A stretch of 64,000 bases of DNA from Pratylenchus scribneri. Lineage: Eukaryota > Nematoda > Chromadorea > Rhabditida > Pratylenchidae. Under the pieces are notes generated by a model, which worked only from the letters and a program-made list of their open reading frames with translations, was not told where the DNA came from and did no database searches. The DNA is taken from NCBI GenBank assembly GCA_030063045.1, contig JAQSEB010000114.1, positions 2,418,001 through 2,482,000 of the forward strand. The letters are read 5' to 3'. Every line of letters starts with the position of its first letter. Position 1 is the first letter of the stretch. Made by a program: the position numbers and the translations under genes. This document shows, in pieces, positions 49,604 through 64,000 of this stretch.

Positions 49604-51503
49604 ATGATCGAAACAATTGAGCCCCAAAAAATTTTAACAATCATCGACGGGCGCGGCACTTTCCAAAGCAATGAATTGGCAGAAGAGTTGGGCATTGACC
49701 ATCAAAAATTGGTTGGCGCAATCAAAAGTTTGCAGGCGCAGGATGGGGTAAGTCAATTTTTAATATTAAAATTAAAATAATTAATTAAATATTTTAGTTA
49801 ATTGATGTGAAGGAAATGAAATTGAAAAGATTGGAATTGACCGGCGAAGGGGTACAAATTATGGTGAATGGATCGCACGAATTCAATGTTTATAAGCTGA
49901 TTGGCGAACAGGGAATGCCCAAAACGGAAATTGATGTTTGTTTATTAATAATTTATAGATTTAAAATATATTTTTAGAAGGAATCATTTGGCCCGATTGG
50001 ATTTGGAAAGGCCATTCAATGCGGATGGATTGGGACAGAGACGAAGGATGGTCAAACATTGGTGGTGAGGAAAATTGCAAATGCCGAAGATGCAGCGGTG
50101 TTGGAATTAAAATTGATTAAAGAAGGGAAGACGGAGAATTTGTCGGAAAAGTCCATTGCCCAGCTGAAGAAAAGGAAATGGATTTCGGAAATGTAACTAA
50201 TAAAATTAAATTCAATATCAAAATTAGCATTTTCAGTTCAATAAAGGCATTCACGGTTGGGAAAGGGCCAAATTTCAAATTGACACTGGAAAAACCGGAA
50301 CTTGATCTCACTTCGGAAATGATCACAAGGTTTTTTACAATGTTAATTGAATTAAATATTTTCTACTTTCACAGTGGTTCATGGCGTTCCAAACAATTTA
50401 AAAAATACAATTTCGAGGCGATGGGCGTTCCCCCACAAAGTGGCCATTTGCATCCGTTGCTGAAAGTGAGGGCCGAATTCCGGGACATTTTCTTCCAAAT
50501 GGGCTTTTCCGAAATGCCCACAAATCAATTCGTTGAATCCTCGTTCTGGAATTTCGATGCTCTTTTCCAACCGCAACAACATCCGGCCCGGGATTCACAT
50601 GACACTTTCTTCCTCTCAGGTTTGGTCCAAAATTAAAATTAAATGTCGAATTTAGCACATTTTTAGAGCCGGCAATTTCAACTGAATTTCCGGGCGAATA
50701 TTTAGAACGCGTCCGAAAAGTTCATTCCGATGGTGGATTTGGCTCAAGAGGGTCAGTCAAAAATAGCCAAAAAAATGAAATAATTTGTCTTTTTAGTTAT
50801 CAATATGATTGGAAATTGGAGGAGGCCCAAAAGAATTTGCTTCGAACGCACACAACCGCCGTTTCTGCCCGTCAACTTTATTTGCTTGCACAAAATGTGT
50901 GCCAAAATTTTCCATTTTTGAATATAATTCACATTTTTAGGGTTTCAAACCGGCCAAAATGTTCAGCATTGATCGAGTTTTCCGCAATGAAACGCTGGAT
51001 GCCACACATTTGGCCGAATTCCATCAAGTCGAGGGGGTTGTGGCCGAAAGGAATTTGTCGTTGGCCCATGTGATTGGACTGTTCACTGAATTCTTCAGGA
51101 AATGCGGTAATCTCACCCAAAATAAATCCATTTAATTGAATTATTTTCAAAGGAATCAACAATCTTCGCTTCAAGCCAACCTACAATCCATATACGGAAC
51201 CGTCGATGGAAATATTCGCCTATCATGATGGACTGAAGAAATGGGTGGAAATTGGCAATTCGGGAATGTTCCGGCCGGAAATGCTCCTCCCGATGGGTTT
51301 GCCCGAGGATGTTGCGGTTGCCGGTTTTGGACTTTCTTTGGAGAGGTTTTGAATTTGGAAATTTTGGAAAAATATTTGAGCTTTATAGGCCAACAATGAT
51401 TCGATATGGGCTGACGAATATTAGGGAATTATTCGGCCACAAAATCAATTTGGAGATGGTGTACAACAATCCAATTTGCCAGCTGGATAAAAAGGATGAT
51501 TGA
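49604..51503 (+). CDS. fars-1: Phenylalanyl-tRNA synthetase alpha subunit, cytosolic
   Basis: Catalytic alpha subunit of the heterotetrameric cytosolic PheRS, which charges tRNA-Phe. The N-terminal winged-helix region ([19 protein letters not shown]…) matches the DNA/tRNA-binding fold of eukaryotic FARSA. The class II core begins near 50430: [17 protein letters not shown]; motif 1 with [37 protein letters not shown]; motif 2 with [25 protein letters not shown]; and motif 3 with [15 protein letters not shown]. About 490 residues with catalytic motifs intact. The start is the first in-frame ATG, just after an acceptor-like site. Short introns throughout. Confidence 0.95.
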
Positions 51504-51923
51504 AGAATGAAGAAGGATGGATGTGACAAATAATTCTTTATTTAAAATTAATGTGAAAATTTCGTGCTTTTGACTTTTGTTTATTTTATTTTTTTTTGTT
51601 TTTCCTCTCATGTTGACTCGTCTATTGAATAAATTTGTATCAAGATGGAATGGATCTAATCCAACAGTAATTCAATTGTATGATGTGAAGAGCCGGAAGC
51701 AGTAAATTGGTTAATGAAAAATCAAAAATTGATTGGAAAGATTTTCTCTTTCTGAATTCATAATGAGAGAATGCGAAGGGGCATTCATATATTTTTGAAT
51801 TTTCATTTTATGGCATTCTGTTTTAATTTGGACAAAATGTCAGATGAGAGAATGCTAAATTTGGAGGTACAGAGATTGTAAGAAATGACAATAGATTGTG
51901 TTAGTTATATCAAATAATTAAAT
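51504..51923. other. fars-1 3' flank
   Basis: AT-rich sequence after the fars-1 stop with AATAAA-like signals (for example 51627); no gene seen before the repeat island. Confidence 0.4.
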
Positions 51924-51964
51924 ACAAGCGCTCGGTCGCCGCTTCGCGGCTCCCGAGCGCTTGT
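51924..51964. repeat. GC-rich perfect hairpin
   Basis: ACAAGCGCTCGG and CCGAGCGCTTGT form a 12-bp stem around an inner GCCGC/GCGGC stem with a TTC loop. The 41 bases stand out sharply from the AT-rich surroundings. A degenerate relative lies at 54508–54543, on the other side of the minisatellite. Confidence 0.9.
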
Positions 51965-52261
51965 AAACGACATTAGAAAGAAAATTTGTAAAATATTTAA
52001 ACATTCCCTTTGAATTAAAATAGAAGATTGCAATAATAATAGTCCTAATTGAAGATTGAAACACGCTGTGTATGGCATCAATTTATCTAGCTAATTTTAC
52101 ACTTTCTTACATACTCCCTTGATCATATCCTCTCTTCATCTTTTTCATATCACTCAAAACTTTTTTTCATATACCTTATCACACACTCTTTCATTTTCCC
52201 CATTCATATTTCTCACTAAATTCATTCATCCTTATTATCTATCATCTGTTTTGTTTATCTA

Positions 52262-54330
52262 TCATTCTGGATTATTACTGGCTTTTTACATTCCATTCTC
52301 GACTTTTCCCGGCTTTTTACATTTCATTCTCGACTATTCCTGGCTTTTTATACAGGGTTCCGATCGGTAAAAAGCAAATTCTAAGTACAAAAAAGCCAAT
52401 TTATAAGTACATAAGGGGAATTTTTATTCATTTATAAGTACAATTAAAATTCATCGTTTTTCAATAAAAAAATCAATTTATTTTTCTCCAAATTCTTTTA
52501 TTTTTCACCCAAATGTTTCTTGTTTTCCATCAACATTTTATAACAAAAATTTGGTCCAAATTTTCCATCAAGATTTTATAAAAAAAATTTGGTCCAAAAT
52601 GGCCGCGCAGCGAAAAAATTTGGTCCAAAATGGCCGCGCAGCGAAAAAATTTGGAAAATTAGACCAATTTCTTTAAAAATTTTTTGTTTTTTTTGAAATT
52701 TTAGAAATAATTTCCATTTATAAGTACATAAGTAAGGAATGTGGATTTATAAGTACATTCTTATAAAATAAGTACATTTTCATTTTCATAAGTACGGGAG
52801 TCGAAATGTAAGTACAAATCTTATAAAATAAGTACGAATCGGAACCCTGTTTTTACATTCCATTCTCGACTTTTCTCGGCTTTTTACATTTCATTCTCGA
52901 CTATTCCTGGCTTTTTACATTTCATTCTCGACTATTCCTGGCTTTTTACATTTCATTCTCGACTATTCCTGGCTTTTTACATTTCATTCTCGACTATTCC
53001 TGGCTTTTTACATTTCATTCTCGACTATTCCTGGTTTTTACATTCCATTCTCGACTATTCTCGGCTTTTTACATTTCATTCTCGACTATTCCTGGCTTTT
53101 TACATTTCATTCTCGACTATTCCTGGTTTTTACATTCCATTCTCGACAATTCTCGGCTTTTTACATTTCATTCTCGACTATTCCTGGCTTTTTACATTTC
53201 ATTCTCGACTATTCCTGGTTTTTACATTCCATTCTCGACTATTCTTGGCTTTTTACATTTCATTCTCGACTATTCCTGGCTTTTTACATTTCATTCTCGA
53301 CTATTCCTGGCTTTTTACATTTCATTCTCGACTATTCCTGGCTTTTTACATTTCATTCTCGACTATTCCTGGTTTTTACATTCCATTCTCGACTATTCTC
53401 GGCTTTTTACATTTCATTCTCGACTATTCCTGGCTTTTTACATTTCATTCTCGACTATTCCTGGTTTTTACATTCCATTCTCGACTATTCCCGGCTTTTT
53501 ACATTTCATTCTCGACTATTCTCGGCTTTTTATCGTTCACTCTCGATCATTCCCAGCTTTCTACCGATCATTCTCAACTATTCCCTACTTTTTACCTTTC
53601 ATTTCCGACTATTCTCAGCTTTATTCCATCCATTCTCGGCTATTCTCGACTTTATAATCCATTCTCGACTATTCTCGGCTTTTTTCCATCGATTCCAGAT
53701 AATTCTCGGCTTTATTCCATCCATTCTCGGCTATTCTCGACTTTATACGTTGCATTATCGACTTTATTCCATCCATTCTCGACTATTCTCGGCTATTCTT
53801 GACTTTATACCTTCCATTCTCGATTTTATACCATCTATACTCGACTATTCTCGGGTTTATTCCACCATTCTCGGTTATTCTCGACTTTATACGTTCCATT
53901 CTCGATTTTATACCATCCATTCTCACTATTCTCAGCTCTAACTTCCATTTTTGTCCAATCCCAGCTTTTTACCCTTCATTCTCGAACATTCCCAGGTTTT
54001 AAGCCTTCATTCTCGATCTTTCCCGGCTTTTAGCCTTCATTCTCGACCATTCACGGCTTTTTAGCCTTCATTCTCGACATTCCCCACTTTTACCCTTCAT
54101 CCTCGACCATTCTCGACTTTTTACCCTCCATTTTAGACTATTCCCGGCTTTTTTCTTTTATTCTTGACCCCAGCTTTTTAACCTTCATTTTAGACTATTC
54201 CCGACTTTTTTCTTATTCTTTACAATTCCCGGCATATTATCGACAAATCTTTATATTTTTCATTTTTTTCGACTATTCTCGGTCATTTATACCATTCTCG
54301 ACTTTTCCGTGCTTTGCCTTTGATTTCTAA
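52262..54330. repeat. Minisatellite, 31-bp unit, interrupted by a MITE
   Basis: Tandem copies of a 31-bp unit (TGGCTTTTTACATTTCATTC followed by TCGACTATTCC) are homogeneous from about 52262 to 53530, apart from an inserted element at 52353–52849. They then decay into variants with the common core CATTCTCGACTATTC to about 54330. The unit length is not a multiple of three. The long open frames here (for example 53245–53802) exist only because the unit lacks stops in several frames; they are not genes. Confidence 0.92.
52353..52849. mobile_element. hAT-like MITE, 497 bp, inserted in the minisatellite
   Basis: The ends CAGGGTTCCGAT are inverted repeats, and CAGGG is a typical hAT terminus. The flanking eight bases are TTTTTATA (52345–52352) and TTTTTACA (52850–52857). 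The second equals the minisatellite unit and the first differs by one base, so this is an 8-bp target duplication. Subterminal ATAAGTAC words recur on both sides, and a roughly 32-bp unit with GGTCCAAAATGGCCGCGCAG is duplicated inside (about 52575–52640). No coding capacity. Confidence 0.85.
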
Positions 54331-54507
54331 ACTCATTCCTGGCTTTTCATTCAAAACATATCTTTCTTAATATTGCTTTCATTCCCGCCATTTATGACAA
54401 ATTATAATATAAACTCCCGATAATTTTTATTCATTATTATCTTTTTTAACTCATTCCCGGCTTTCCTTTACGATTCTTATCCAAATTAGAATGAAAAGTT
54501 TTAAGAG

Positions 54508-54543
54508 AGCGCCAGGTCGCCGTTGCGGGGCTCCCAGCCGTTC
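54508..54543. repeat. Degenerate copy of the GC-rich hairpin
   Basis: AGCGCCAGGTCGCCGTTGCG and the following GGGCTCCCAGCCGTTC align with the hairpin at 51924–51964 at about three quarters of positions, but stem complementarity is partly lost. The two copies bracket the minisatellite. Confidence 0.7.
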
Positions 54544-54550
54544 CCATTTG

Positions 54551-54670
54551 TCTAATAAATACTTATATTAGTAATTAAATAATTTTAATAGCATTGTAAT
54601 TCTTCTTCACTCTAATAAATACTTATATTAGTAATTAAATAATTTTAATAGCATTGTAATTCTTCTTCAC
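54551..54670. repeat. Exact 60-bp tandem duplication
   Basis: The 60 bases beginning TCTAATAAATACTTATATTA are repeated once, with no differences, immediately downstream (54551–54610 and 54611–54670). Confidence 0.95.
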
Positions 54671-54935
54671 TCAATATATATAAACTTTTTCAACTCATTC
54701 CAAATTTCAACTCTTTTCTTTAATTCATTACTGGTAAAATTTATTTTTAATTTACTTTATTTCTTTATTCATATGTCTAAAAACTCTTTTTCTTTATTCC
54801 TTAACTATATCATTTATTTTTATATATTTTATTTAATAATACATAACGCCAAAAACTTAAATTTAAATAATAATTTTTGTTTACTAACTAACTAACAGAA
54901 AATGTCGTTTAGTATATTAGGATGCATACTTACAA

Positions 54936-55020
54936 TACCCCTTTAGCGCAATTGGTTAAGGATCCAGTTTCAATTTTTTGGTCAGCGGTTCGATTCCACG
55001 CTAGGGCAAATGTTTTTTTT
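54936..55020 (+). pseudogene. tRNA-like fragment with Pol III boxes (pseudo-tRNA or SINE head)
   Basis: A-box-like TTTAGCGCAATTGGTTA at 54942–54958 and a perfect B-box GGTTCGATTCC at 54987–54997 have the correct order and spacing. A run of eight T (55013–55020) that could end Pol III transcription follows. Acceptor and anticodon stems do not pair well (only part of CCCC…GGG matches), so a functional tRNA is unlikely and no anticodon is assigned. Confidence 0.5.
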
Positions 55021-55174
55021 GTTGAATCTTATCCTTTAAAATGAAAATTGGAAAACCTAAGTAAATAAAAAAATACTTTTATTCAAAAGATTAGGCAAGA
55101 AACGAAAAAAGGGCAGACAAGAAAAAAAATATAAATTAATTTGAGAATGGAATTAAAATCACAATATGTTCTGT

Positions 55175-56269
<1,095 letters not shown>

Positions 56270-56548
56270 TTACTAAAAACTACTATTATTAAATTAAATT
56301 ATATGAATGAATTGAAATGAAAATATAAAATGGCATTTAACCTTTTTGAAGGATTAAAATATTTTAAATGAAATGTCATAGTTTGGTTCTATTTTATCAA
56401 ATAAAAATTGATAAAAAATAATCGGAAATGGGAATGAGTATCACAAAATATAAATAAAACAATTATACATACAATAAAATATAATAATAAAATATAATAA
56501 TACAACATAAAATAAAATTAATTTTCTTCTTTCTTCACTCATTTTCAG

Positions 56549-59642
<3,094 letters not shown>

Positions 59643-59962
59643 TTTTGGAAAACAAAATTATAACAAATCATTAATTACTTCCAATATTTAAAATATTTTA
59701 AATAATTAAAAATATGTTCATTCTCAATTTATGATTAGAAAAAAAATTTATTCCGAAAATAATTGGTTGATTTACATCCAACAATACAAAAAAGAGTCGC
59801 CAACTAATTCTAACAATGTGTGATTAGTCTCAAAAACAAATAAATTGATGATAGAAGGGGATGTAGGAGGAGATTTAGATTAAATTAAATTGATTCAATG
59901 CAAAAATAATAAATATTCCAATATGGATTCATCCATCAATCACAATCATCATTCATCTTTGT

Positions 59963-64000
<4,038 letters not shown>

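Noticed and set aside
52262..53530. CRISPR-like regular repeats
   Set aside because: Units are contiguous with no unique spacers, in a eukaryotic genome with no Cas genes; this is a minisatellite.
53245..53802. 185-codon open frame on the plus strand
   Set aside because: It is the translation of the 31-bp minisatellite. The unit lacks stops in several frames and the peptide merely cycles through ISFSTIPGF/HFILDYSWL-type repeats.

Overview
The window is nuclear DNA from a nematode. The exons are compact and modestly GC-richer than their surroundings. They are separated by many AT-rich GT–AG introns, often 40–60 bases. Most genes match single-copy animal housekeeping families, and several same-strand neighbours sit only about 190–320 bases apart with acceptor-like sites just before the start codon, as in trans-spliced nematode operons. 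The base composition and intron style would fit a tylenchid (plant-parasitic type) nematode, but that is inference; the species cannot be told from the sequence.

Layout. 1–2250 (−): a USP-type deubiquitinase, running off the left edge. 2251–6761: 4.5 kb without a supported gene. 6762–7976 (+): Na+/K+-ATPase beta subunit. 8997–9569 (+): a strikingly short dynamitin. 10090–11790 (−): RuvB-like 2. 12278–17534 (+): a BET double-bromodomain protein whose first bromodomain carries two alternative 120-base exons separated by only 17 bases. 17781–17975: a small TA-flanked MITE. 18336–20692, 20882–25869 and 26115–26925 (+): APC8/CDC23, RME-6/GAPVD1 and a TADA1-like SAGA subunit, a probable operon. The RME-6 VPS9 exon holds an 861-bp transposon that can be removed in frame by splice sites the element itself supplies. 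29352–35312 (+): EVI5-type TBC Rab-GAP. 35829–36881 (−): a previously unannotated 174-residue gene made of ten small exons, six of them in-frame phase-2 microexons. 37387–38800 (−): CK1-family kinase. 39143–40050 (+): a small single-pass membrane protein. 40469–42130 (−): a vasopressin/oxytocin-receptor-like GPCR with a frame break. 43241–44222 (−): ribosomal protein eS8. 44402–45522: a PIF/Harbinger-like element. 45816–49389 and 49604–51503 (+): MCM3 and phenylalanyl-tRNA synthetase alpha. 51504–55174: a repeat island (31-bp minisatellite, hAT-like MITE, GC-rich hairpins, tRNA-like fragment). 55175–56266, 56549–59642 and 59963–64000 (−): GLOD4, WDR48/UAF1 and the C-terminal part of PRP8, another probable operon.

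The genes serve mostly core processes: protein turnover, ion transport, chromatin and transcription, cell cycle, Rab trafficking, replication, translation and splicing. The unusual biology is in gene architecture: mutually exclusive bromodomain exons, a transposon behaving as a new intron, and a microexon array encoding repeated SPFGN-type peptides. All exon boundaries were worked out by eye from splice signals and reading-frame continuity, with no transcript data.
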